Assembly: GCA_002897115.2 (NCBI GenBank)
Contig: BCIH01000017.1
Coordinates: forward strand, 124,001-188,000
Direction: 5' to 3'
Length of the DNA stretch: 64,000 nucleotides
Source: Prototheca cutis
Lineage: Eukaryota; Chlorophyta; Trebouxiophyceae; Chlorellales; Chlorellaceae
The notes beneath the pieces are model-generated. The model had not been told where the DNA came from. It worked only from the letters and a program-made list of their open reading frames with translations, and ran no database searches. The position numbers and the translations under genes were made by a program. This document shows, piece after piece, positions 55,788 to 64,000 of this stretch (its first letter is position 1; each line of letters starts with the position of its first letter).

Positions 55788-57403
55788 CTAGTCCCGTGCG
55801 GTGAGGACTTCGCATCCCGACTCGGTGATGAGCAGGGTATGCTCTGCCTGCGCCGACAGGCCCCCGTCGACGGTGACAGCTGTCCAGCCGTCCTCCCAGA
55901 ACCGTTCCTTGGGACTCCCGACAGTCAGCATGGGCTCGATGGTGAATGTCATGCCAGGCTCCATGACACCACCGTGATTGTTCCTGCACATGTGGTTGTG
56001 ATGGGGGGAAGGTGGAGGTATGAGAGGTAGGCATTGGCTCCTGTGTCTGCCCACGGAGCCATTCACCTGGTTCCAAATCCTTTCCTCCCTTCCCTCATCC
56101 TGCTCCCCAACTTCCATTCCCCCCGTCCCTGCTGTGCCCCCGCACACTCCCCTTCTCCTCGTGTCAATGGCAAACAAATACACAAGCACCCCGCTACCTG
56201 TGATGGGCGATCATGGGGTAGGCGTGGAACACGCGGCCCACGCCGTGGCCGCAAAACCCACGGACGATTCGAAGGCCGCGGTCGTCAGCGAGTCGCTGGA
56301 TGACATCACCGATGCGACGAAAGGGCACGCCGGGCCCACACACGGCTATACCGGCATCCAGAGCTTCCTCGGCAGTCTGACACAGTGCTTCGGCTTCGGC
56401 GGACACCTGTCCCACCCGGAACATCATGCTCGTGTCGCCGTGAAAGCCCTGCACAGTGGTGTTAGTGTGGATGGGATGGATTCGCCGTGCGTGCATGTGT
56501 TTGAACGAACGAGCGAGCGCTCAAACAGACCATACCGCTGTTTCCCTTGAGCATATCAACGAAACCAAAGCAAATCAAGCCAAACAACATGCATGCATGC
56601 AAGCGCACGTTTAGATAGACGGTGACATCCACATTGACAATATCGCCCTCCTGCAGGGGGCGGGAGTCTGGGATGCCATGGCAGATGACCTCATTCACAG
56701 AGGTGCACACGCTCTTCGGAAAAGACCCTGCGCATGTGTTTGGATCGATGGGTGCTGGAAGTGGAACAGAGTTGTCGTTGTTGCGACGGAGTTCTGGGCA
56801 ACAGCTCTGCACCAGGAACAGACCTTCTCCACCCCCCCACCCCCGGGCACGCACAACACTACACGGCTCTACACAGAGCGCACCGTATCCGAGGGGAGAG
56901 GGGTAGGCACCCGCTGCGATGGTCATGTCGTGCACGGCGACATCAATTTCGTCGGTGCTAATGCCCGGCCGAATGAGGGAGCCGGCATGCTGCACGACGC
57001 GGGCAGCCAGGCGGCAGGCCTCCCGCATCCCTGGCAGTGAGGTTGTGTCCTGCATCTGCGGCTGGGGGTCCCAGTCTGGTGGGTTCGTCATGCCCACATA
57101 TGGTGGCCGGGGAATGTGGTCGGGCACAGGTCGTGATGGGGAGACCGTGCCGGCTTCCACGGGTGCCCGCCGCCGCTGAGGCCCGCCGGCGGGCGGTTGA
57201 GAAGACCTGCACAGCAAGAATATTCCATGAGGAGGTGAGTCAGGAGAGAGCCTACATCTCATCGTTCCAAACGCACTGACACGACCCGCCCTTGAAAAAG
57301 AGGAGGGACTCCCTGCAGCAAATGCCTTGCACAGCCCACCCACCCTCAAACCCACCCTCTCTTGAGGCGGAACAGTTCCGCCAGTCCTTTTCGGGCCTGG
57401 CAT
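55788..57403 (-). CDS. Methionine aminopeptidase, type I (organelle-type)
   Basis: This enzyme removes the initiator Met. The conserved body starts MREACRLAARVVQHAGSLIR and GISTDEIDVAVHDMTIAAGA. It continues SFPKSVCTSVNEVICHGIPD, DIVNVDVTVYLN, GFHGDTSMMFRVG, IVRGFCGHGVGRVFHAYPMI, MEPGMTFTIEPML and GLSAQAEHTLLITESGCEVL. All five metal ligands are present (Asp in NVDVT, Asp in HGDTS, His in GHGVG, Glu in TIEP, Glu in AEHT), with the substrate-binding His in CHG. The stop TAG is at 55788-55790. The N-terminal extension from ATG 57403 is basic and Ser/Pro-rich and lacks the cytosolic MAP1A zinc fingers, so plastid or mitochondrial targeting (MAP1B-D type) is likely. The first exon boundary is uncertain; a CAG acceptor near 57207 may mark a separate first exon. 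Confidence 0.9.
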
Positions 57404-57937
57404 GTCGTGTGAAGATTCGAAAGACTAGTAGAGTGCCATGCCCAATCCCGGGGCGTGAGCCTGTTGCTACTCCTGGCGTGCTGCACCAGCCTCCGGGCTG
57501 CCACAAAGGGCCTGATGACCGTCATCGAGGCTGGGAGCTCGCATAGACTCTATTCCACACCTCGAAAGACTGCATTTGCGTGCGGAAATATATGCAACTG
57601 TAGAATGTCCTTGTGCGAAGTATAAGGTTGAGCGTTTTGGGATACCTCGGCTTCAGGCCGAGACTCGCATTCTCCCGTGGTGCTGTTTTGTGTGCGCCAT
57701 GGTTGGCTGCATGGCGAAACTCACCATCGCCACCGAATTTCCGACGTGGTCCGCGGCCCCATTCCATGACGTCATGGAGGGATCATCCATCTACAATCAC
57801 CCACTGAAGATGAAATCGTGAATGAGCCAGTCCCCATATCGCGCAAGAGTGTCTCCTTGGTATCGAGCAACCAGAGCTGGGCAACACGTGATTTTAGGTC
57901 CAGGGTTTGCAGAGTCGGGCCCGTGGTGTACGCCACG
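57404..57937. promoter_or_regulatory. Divergent intergenic region, methionine aminopeptidase / PhzF-like
   Basis: This holds 534 bp without a supported exon; promoters of both genes are expected here. The frame of the PhzF gene stays open some way upstream of its ATG. Confidence 0.4.
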
Positions 57938-59324
57938 ATGCAGCAGGGCAGGATGTCCCTCCCCATGTACCAGGTGAGATAATGTCACTGGGATGCTGAA
58001 ACCTTGCAGTGCCACAGCATTGCCATGGCAGGGGGCCATCACCACCACTTGTTTGGGACCCATGCACACCTCACCACAGCTTGGGCCCACATACCCCCCC
58101 CCCCCCACACACACACACACCGCCACAGGTGGACGCCTTTGCATCTGCGCCTTTCAAGGGCAACTCGGCTGCGGTGATCCTGCTGCCAGAGCACGAGGCG
58201 CCATCCGATGAGACGCTGCAGGCCATTGCCATGGAGAACAACCTGTCTGAGACGTCGTTCCTGCTGCCAATCCCTGCCAGTGAGGACCCCGCCACCGCAT
58301 CCAACTTCCACCTCCGCTGGTTCACGCCGACTCGGGAGGTCCAACTGTGCGGGCATGCGACCATGGCCGCCGCTGCCGCCCTCTGGGACTGTACGTTCGG
58401 GGGTGTCGTGCCTGTTGAATGGGGGCTTGCACCATGCATGCCTGTCAAGCACTGCAAAACAGTTGCACATCTCGTGACAACTTGCAATCAAACGACGATG
58501 CAGTCGTGGGCAATGGCTCGGAGCGGCTGCGCTTCCAGACGCTCAGCGGCGAGCTGATCGTGAAGCGGGGGACGGACGGCCGCTTGGAGATGGACTTTCC
58601 GCTGAACCGTGCCACGCCGAGCCGCGAGAGCTGGGCAGCGCGGGACGGGGCCCTGGTGCGGGCGCTGGTGGGCGAGGCGGCTGTTGCCGAAGTTCTGCTG
58701 AGCGAGGGCCTGCGCTACCCACTGGTAGCATTGCAGGGCGGCCAGGAGGAGCTGTTGTCACTCAAGCCCAACTCCGCCGAGCTCCTGGCGGCAGTGGGCT
58801 CAGGTCTGGTGGGCGTCATCGTCACCTGCCAAGGTAAGATTTTGACCGTTTCTGGAATTTTGTTTTGGGCTGTTATGGCAGATTGTGTTTGCACAGGAGG
58901 TGCTTGTATGTGTTGGGTGGGTGCGGTGCAAAGTGGGAGGGAACACCGCACCCATGCCTGCCATTGAGAAAACAGTGTTGTCATTAGGAATGGCTCCTCC
59001 CTGGAGGAGTTACGTCGTTAGTTACCGCAAGGAAGAAACCGACTCTCCCTAAACTACTGCTCCACTAAAGGCAAAGGTGAGGACGACTTCTTCTACCGTT
59101 TCTTTGCGCCCTGGGCCGGTCTCGATGAGGACCCTGTGACGGGGTCGGCGGCGACGGTGGTGGGGCCGTACTGGGCCGCACGGCTTGGCAAGCCCCAGCT
59201 CAAGGCGCGCCAGCTATCCAAGCGTGTGGGAGAGCTGTGGGTCGATGTCCGGGAGGATACGCAGCGCGTGCTGGTCTCGGGCCACGCCGTGCCTATGATT
59301 GAGGGCAGATTCCTCCTGCCGTGA
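57938..59324 (+). CDS. PhzF-family isomerase/epimerase-like protein
   Basis: This is a diaminopimelate-epimerase-fold protein of the PhzF family. Four exons (57938-57973, 58129-58390, 58504-58833, 59077-59324) join in phase to 291 residues, the usual length. The N-terminus MSLPMYQVDAFASAPFKGNS and AAVILLP is typical. The general acid/base Glu lies in MENNLSETSFLL. LRWFTPTREVQLCGHATMAA carries the conserved GHAT. The second half has DFFYRFFAPWAGLDEDPVTG and SAATVVGPYWA, with DPVTGSA conserved. ATG 57953 (MSLPMYQ) is an alternative start. Members act on diverse small metabolites and many are uncharacterised, so no substrate is proposed. Confidence 0.9.
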
Positions 59325-59343
59325 ACGAGGGAGCCAGGCCGAT

Positions 59344-59393
<50 letters not shown>

Positions 59394-59890
59394 AAATGAC
59401 GGTTTCACGTTTGTGTACGCTCTGTGCGTCCTGGAGCAAATAATGTCGCTCCTGATATTCACTGTATGTAATAAAACCTGAAGAATGTTGTTGTCAGAGT
59501 TAGAAGATTTCTCCGTCATCTATGGGAAGATCCTATCGGAATTTTTTTGTTGGGCAATGAAGACCCAGGACATCTGTTCCCCCAGACCGCCCGCGGTCAC
59601 AACACCCCCCCCCAAAAAAGTTCCCGGCCCTGCATGCGTCTCGATGCAAAACAGCAAGCGCGAATGCGCCAGAATCGGAGAAGAAATGCATCCCACAAAT
59701 GCAATGAAACTACATTGTATATTTGTGCATTACATGAACGTTTCGTGTACTGCAGGGTTGGCAGCTGCTCTGCAGTTCTGTGGACGCACCGCGGGCAGGG
59801 GAGCGGTGCGGGTGGCAGATCCCTGGCCTGCTCTGGCATGCCCACGCGTACGGTTCTGGCCACCTGATTCATGGGAGCATTGGAGGCATC
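59325..59890. other. Spacer between PhzF-like and BPL-N genes
   Basis: This holds 566 bp with no supported exon. It contains a (TG)n repeat at 59342-59392 and TGTAA at 59467-59471, 143 bases past the PhzF stop, a plausible poly(A) signal. Confidence 0.5.
59342..59392. repeat. (TG)n microsatellite in PhzF 3' UTR
   Basis: About 24 TG units start 18 bases after the PhzF stop codon, so the transcript should contain a (UG)n tract. Confidence 0.9.
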
Positions 59891-61218
59891 ATGCTGCATG
59901 TATACGTGTATGACGGTCCTGGTGCGGGACCTCGATCGGTGAAAAGCACGGTCGAGTCCCTGCGCCGGGCACTGAAGCCTCAAGTCCATGTGTGTGGGTG
60001 TGAGGGGGGTTTGTTCGGATGGGTGGACTTTTGGCATGCACGGGGAGCCACCTGGCCAGGCCCAGGCGGGCAGACCTCTGCTTGCATTTGCATTCAAGGC
60101 TAATCTGTGGCTGCAAGTGTCATTGTCTATGCATCCGTGAGCACTTCTCACGCGATCGTCGGGAACGCCCGCACACATTGAACAATGGCAGGTCCATACG
60201 ATCACGCCGGAGCGGCTGCTGGGGAGGGCATGGCGTGCCTCCTGCCTTGCCCTGGTCATGCCGGGGGGCGCCGACTTGCCCTACTGCAAGCTCCTGAACG
60301 GCCAGGGCAACGATGCCATCCGAGGTGTGTATGGGTGTGGGTGTGGCAGGTAGGGCGGTCGGCGGGCAGGGAGCATGCCGACCGATCAATCAATCGATCA
60401 ATCGACCGATCTGTGTAGGGCGCTCACAGCGTACCACCTGTCACCATGCAGAGTATGTTCAGGACCAGGGCGGCGCGTACCTTGGCCTCTGTGCCGGTGC
60501 GTACTACGCCTGCGGGCGTGTAGAGTTTGAGCCCGAAACACCATTGGAAGTGATGGGCGACCGTGAGCTCGCTTTCTTCCCGGGTATTGCCCGCGGCGCG
60601 ATCGTCCCAGGCTTTGACTACCGCACCGAGACCGGCGCGGCAGCGGTGGCGTTGGAGGCGGTGGCCGGGGGNGGGGAGGGTGATGCAGCATTCTGGGACT
60701 ACTCCAATGGCGGTCCTGCCTTTTTGATTGGCGTGCTTCCAGACAGTGTGGCCGAGGGTGCGGGTCTTGGCTCCGTGGCGACAGAAGCCACCGATTCTGG
60801 TGTTGCCACTGCCACCGGCCGGGAAGCCCTGAACGCCCAAGAGCTCATGCCCGGAATCCGAGTGCTGGCACGGTATTCAAAGCTCCCCGGCCGCCCGGCC
60901 GCGGCGCTGCACTGCACGGTGGGGAAAGGCCACGCCGTGCTGTGTGGCACGCACCCTGAACTGGCGCCGCACTGGCTCAGTCCGCCCGAGCTCGAGACCG
61001 TTCCCTCGCAGCGCGGCCTGACGGCAGCGGCCGAGCCGGGGCCCATGGGGGCAGGGTCCGCGTACGACGCGCACATCGTGGCGATGCAGCGCCGGCTAGA
61101 AAGCACGGCCGCGGCCCGCTGGGCATTTTGGCTGACGCTGCTGCGCTGCGCCGGTCTGGGGTCCTGGCTGCTTGAAGAAGTGGCGCCAGGCGGCCATGCC
61201 ACCATTGCCTCACTGTGA
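59891..61218 (+). CDS. Stand-alone BPL-N (biotin-protein-ligase N-terminal, glutamine-amidotransferase-like) protein
   Basis: Three exons (59891-59983, 60192-60324, 60452-61218) join in phase to 330 residues. The N-terminus LHVYVYDGPGAGPRSVKSTV and ESLRRAL matches the amidotransferase-like N-terminal domain of fungal and animal biotin protein ligase. ALVMPGGADLPYCKLLNG and the nucleophile-elbow segment GGAYLGLCAGAYYACGRVEF follow, keeping the Cys. ELAFFPGIARGAIVPGFDY and YSNGGPAFLIG come next, then LHCTVGKGHAVLCGTHPEL and FWLTLLRCAGL. The protein stops at 61218. No BirA-like catalytic domain (GRGR..W motif) is present in it or in the next 300 bp, and the next gene is on the other strand. An N at 60672 lies in a G run in coding sequence. 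Confidence 0.88.
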
Positions 61219-61529
61219 CAGACGACCGGCCAATTTTGTCCGAGTCACGCTTTTATGGTTTACTCTACTGCATTCAAATCCCACCACCCTGGGTTGCTGA
61301 CGTCCATTGCCATGGTCACCTGCTGCATTGCAACAGCTGATGTTAACAGGACAGCGCGCCAGTCTCTGAAACGAACAATTGCGCTCAATCTCCAGCGCGC
61401 TGTGGTTCTCAAAATTTTCACCGGAACCTGCTCCGGATCGATCGATCATGCGCAAATGCGACTGCTGACCGGCCTGTGTGCATGCATGACAAAGCGCATG
61501 CATGCATAGACCACATGCATCGTACATCA
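61219..61529. other. Convergent spacer, BPL-N / prenyl synthase
   Basis: This holds 311 bp without a supported gene. It contains TGCATGCATG-type tracts near 61478-61506. Confidence 0.45.
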
Positions 61530-62881
61530 TCAGCTCCGGCGTGAGAGGACCTTGCGTGTGAGCTCCAGCAGGGCATCGCCCGCGGCCCGCGCCTCGTCGC
61601 AGGCCGGTGCCGGCAGGCGTTCTAAAGCGGCGGCTGCCTGTTGGGCATGTGAAGCTGCGAGTTTGCGTGCACGGTCCAGACCGTTTGACGCCTCAACCGC
61701 TTCCCTGGCAGCCTCGACGTCGCCCGGTTCACGGAACCGACGCGCTATGAGCGGCTCCAGTGTCGGGTGAGCTTCGGCAGCAAACAGTACGGGTGCAGTG
61801 GCGAGCCCTGAGCGGAGATCGTTGAGCGCGGGCTTGCCCAGCTCGTCGGCCGAAGCTGTGAAATCAAGGATGTCATCGACCAGCTGGAACGCAAGGCCGA
61901 GATGCCGGCCATAGTCCCAGGCCGCGCCCGCGACGTCCTCTTCCATGCCGCCCAGCAGCGCCGCCGAGCGAGCCGAGTTGGCCATCAGGCTCGCCGTTTT
62001 GTAAAATGTCTTCTCAAGGTACACGTCCATGCGTGTCGCATCAGACGCGCTGCCCGCCAGCTGCAGAATCTCGCCACAGACAAGGTGCTCCAGGCACAGG
62101 CTCATCGCCTCAATCACCCGCGTGTCACGCAGCGATGCCAGCGACACCGACGCCCGCGCCAACAGGAAATCACCAGCCAGAATCGCCACCTTTTGGGGGG
62201 GAGTGGGGCAGAGATTTCTTGTCATATTTTGTTGTCTATTTGCCAATGCATTTATTTCGTTTGCTTAACTGTTTGTTCTGTTGCTGCCAACTGCAGGCCC
62301 CACTGTCTCGCCCCCCCAATCCCCCCCAAAATAACTGATCCAGCAGCATCTGCCCAACTGCCACTCAACCACCACCCACGAGTGAACAAGCAAACCTTGT
62401 TGCCAAAGACAGCGTTGACAGCGGAGACGCCGCGGCGCGTGCCGGCCTCGTCGATGACGTCATCGTGCAGCAGACTGGCCACGTGGATGAGCTCGGTAAT
62501 CTCCGCGAGACGCTGCTGTCGCCGGCGCGCGTGTGCCGGGTGCAGCCGCGCGGGAGCTTCGTCCACCGTCAGAAACTCGGGGGCCAGCGGGCCCGGGGCC
62601 AGGCGCGACGACAGCAGCAGCAGGATGGTACTGCGCAGGCGCTTGCCCGCAGCTCCGAGCTTGAAGAAGTAATCCGCCGCGGGACCCAGCTGCGGCAGGT
62701 CGGTATGGATGCAGCGACGCATGCGCTCTGCTACCACGTCCAGCTCCTCACGAACCATGCCAAAGGGATCCACGCCGCTGGGTGTGACGGCTGCTGTCGC
62801 CGATGCTGTGTCATCGGTAGCAGGAGGGGCCTTGACCACCGGCGCTTCCACCGCGGCATAACCCCGCCACCCGCCAGGCAC
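61530..62881 (-). CDS. Polyprenyl (solanesyl-type) diphosphate synthase, 5' end unresolved
   Basis: This is a trans-long-chain prenyl synthase that makes the side chain of plastoquinone or ubiquinone. Two exons are clear: 62396-62881 and 61530-62189, together 381 residues plus stop. KLGAAGKRLRSTILLLLSSR is the GKRLRP region. The first Asp-rich motif is HVASLLHDDVIDEAGTRRG and the second is LGLAFQLVDDILDFTASADE. ILAGDFLLARASVSLASL and KTFYKTASLMANSARSAALL lie between. The C-terminus is DALLELTRKVLSRRS. The exon at 62881 opens with an acceptor (CAG), so a first exon, probably carrying the transit peptide, lies to the right. I could not place it. Confidence 0.9.
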
Positions 62882-64000
62882 CTGCAAGTCATGGTGTTCG
62901 ATGAGGCCTTGCTGAGTCAGTGACGGTGTCAACGTATGGCATGCGTCTGCTTAGGTAAAAGTTGTTGACTGTGCCGGGCCACTTCGGGGGACAGGAAACG
63001 AGTCTTGAACAATAAGAGCACCATGAAACGAAGGACGCCACCTCGCAAACCATCACCCTCCCCAAAACCTGCTTACCAAGGTCAGTGCTGCTGCTGCTGC
63101 TGCTGCTGCTGCTGTGGTGAGAGGCCCCGAGGGGCCCAGGCTCTCTGCATGCAGGTGCGGCCAGAGGGGGGAGAGCATGGCGACCGCAGCCTTTCATGTG
63201 CTGGTCCAACCACGGCAGCGCTACTGACCCTTCATCACATGCACTGCATCAGTCATGGCAGAGCCGGTTGCGTGACGCACACGCCGGCGCAATCATTACT
63301 GAGCCTCACGTCATCGCCGCACCACATCAGTCACTAACCTGCATGCCGTATCCCCGTGGCGTAGCGGGCCAGCCCCTGCCCTCCGCGCTGCAGACATTGT
63401 CGAATGCAGGCCATATAAATGTTACTGATGACCCTCGATGGAGTCGATGCTCAAGCTCGACTGCTAGGAGCAGAGCGTCTGCAGGGCTCGACACCCAGGG
63501 GGTGCCAGGGGTCCAGGACCCGGGGATGGCAGCCAACCACAAGGTTCGGCTCTCCGGATTGTATTCAATCACAATCGAAATGCGTATCGAAATGTTTGGG
63601 CGTTCATCTGGTCTCCCCAGGTCCCCTCCTGGGCATCCATGCGGATTGGGGTTGATCGACATGTAACCGGGGCCTCCCAATCTTGGGGGCCCCTCTGGCC
63701 GAGCGGCGGTACCATGCGCCAGGTTTGCGGTACCAGCCCCAAACACCGGCAGTCGGCACCCTGCCACACAAGCCGCCCCGGGCCAGCAGGTACATCCCTC
63801 TTTCGTGCACGAGTCGGTTGCATTGCCTGGGTGGAGTGCAACTGAAGCAGTGAGTATGGGGCGCAGAGTGGGCGGCGTGCGCGTGGAGGCCAGGAGTGGC
63901 GGCATCGCCCAGGCCCCACCCCCCTGGCAGCCCGCATGGAGCATGGGGATTTGTTGCGATGCCTGGGCTGGGCACCTTGGGTTCCAGGGCTGCCCATCCA
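62882..64000. other. Right end: 5' region of prenyl synthase and unresolved sequence
   Basis: The missing first exon of the prenyl synthase should be here. A minus-strand open stretch around 63330-63660 (with ERPNISIRISIVIEYNPESR and WLAAIPGSWTPGTPWV) looks coding in composition but matches nothing I know. Open frames on the plus strand overlap it. No gene is called. Confidence 0.35.
63088..63114. repeat. (CTG)9 trinucleotide repeat
   Basis: Nine perfect CTG units. On the minus strand one frame would read poly-Ser (AGC). It is unclear whether this lies in an exon. Confidence 0.9.

Noticed and set aside
63690..63720. tRNA-like string (TCTGGCCGAGCGG)
   Set aside because: It resembles a D arm of tRNA-Leu or Ser, but no matching anticodon arm, T arm or acceptor stem follows.
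1..64000. CRISPR arrays, insertion sequences, bacterial operons
   Set aside because: No regularly spaced repeats, transposase genes or terminal inverted repeats were seen. Introns and tRNA structure show a eukaryotic nuclear genome.

Overview
The window is nuclear DNA from a green alga, most likely a chlorophyte. Every gene with a recognisable product is broken by short GT-AG introns; two introns have GC donors. Third codon positions are GC-rich, and introns and spacers carry (CA)n, (TG)n and long G/C homopolymer tracts. A plastid co-chaperonin with two GroES domains, a glycolate-pathway phosphatase, a plastid or mitochondrial RadA and TGTAA motifs downstream of stop codons (the chlorophyte poly(A) signal) all point to Viridiplantae. 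A strain name cannot be given from the sequence alone. Seven single Ns sit in or beside G/C runs.

Layout from left to right. 48-6849, all minus: ATG3 (C-terminal part outside the window), a histidine-phosphatase protein, and a sphingosine-phosphate-type lipid phosphatase. 7513-11059 plus: cytosolic PheRS beta. 11812-15725 minus: a multidomain chromatin protein in which Tudor-like, PWWP-like, PHD-like and CW-like modules surround a putative N6-adenine methyltransferase domain. 16114-21452 plus: CPN20 and RadA, with tRNA-Lys between them on the minus strand. 22033-31895: a small unknown minus gene, a plus LRR membrane protein, then minus MRS2/CorA-like transporter, an unknown Cys-containing protein and V-ATPase subunit d. 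32706-43582: LSM3 (minus), phosphoglycolate-phosphatase-like (plus), RPF1 (plus), MTA nucleosidase (minus) and a UVRAG/VPS38-like protein (plus). 44021-50758: an M1 aminopeptidase (minus), a DPY30 protein (plus) and a GET2/CAML-like protein (minus). 51100-64000: an intron-containing tRNA-Asp, an Rxt3-family protein (minus), a membrane J-protein (plus), methionine aminopeptidase (minus), a PhzF-family protein (plus), a stand-alone BPL-N amidotransferase-like protein (plus), and a polyprenyl diphosphate synthase (minus) whose 5' end was not resolved.

The genes are mostly unrelated housekeeping genes in alternating divergent and convergent pairs, some only 110-124 bp apart. Loose themes are autophagy/PI3K (ATG3, UVRAG-like) and chromatin (methyltransferase fusion, DPY30, Rxt3). 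The best candidate for something unusual is the methyltransferase fused to chromatin-reader modules. Other points are an MRS2-like transporter with AMN in place of GMN, a BPL-N domain with no ligase domain, and two unrecognised genes. Gene spans run from start codon to stop codon and include introns. Exon limits were placed by eye from splice consensus, reading phase and remembered family alignments.
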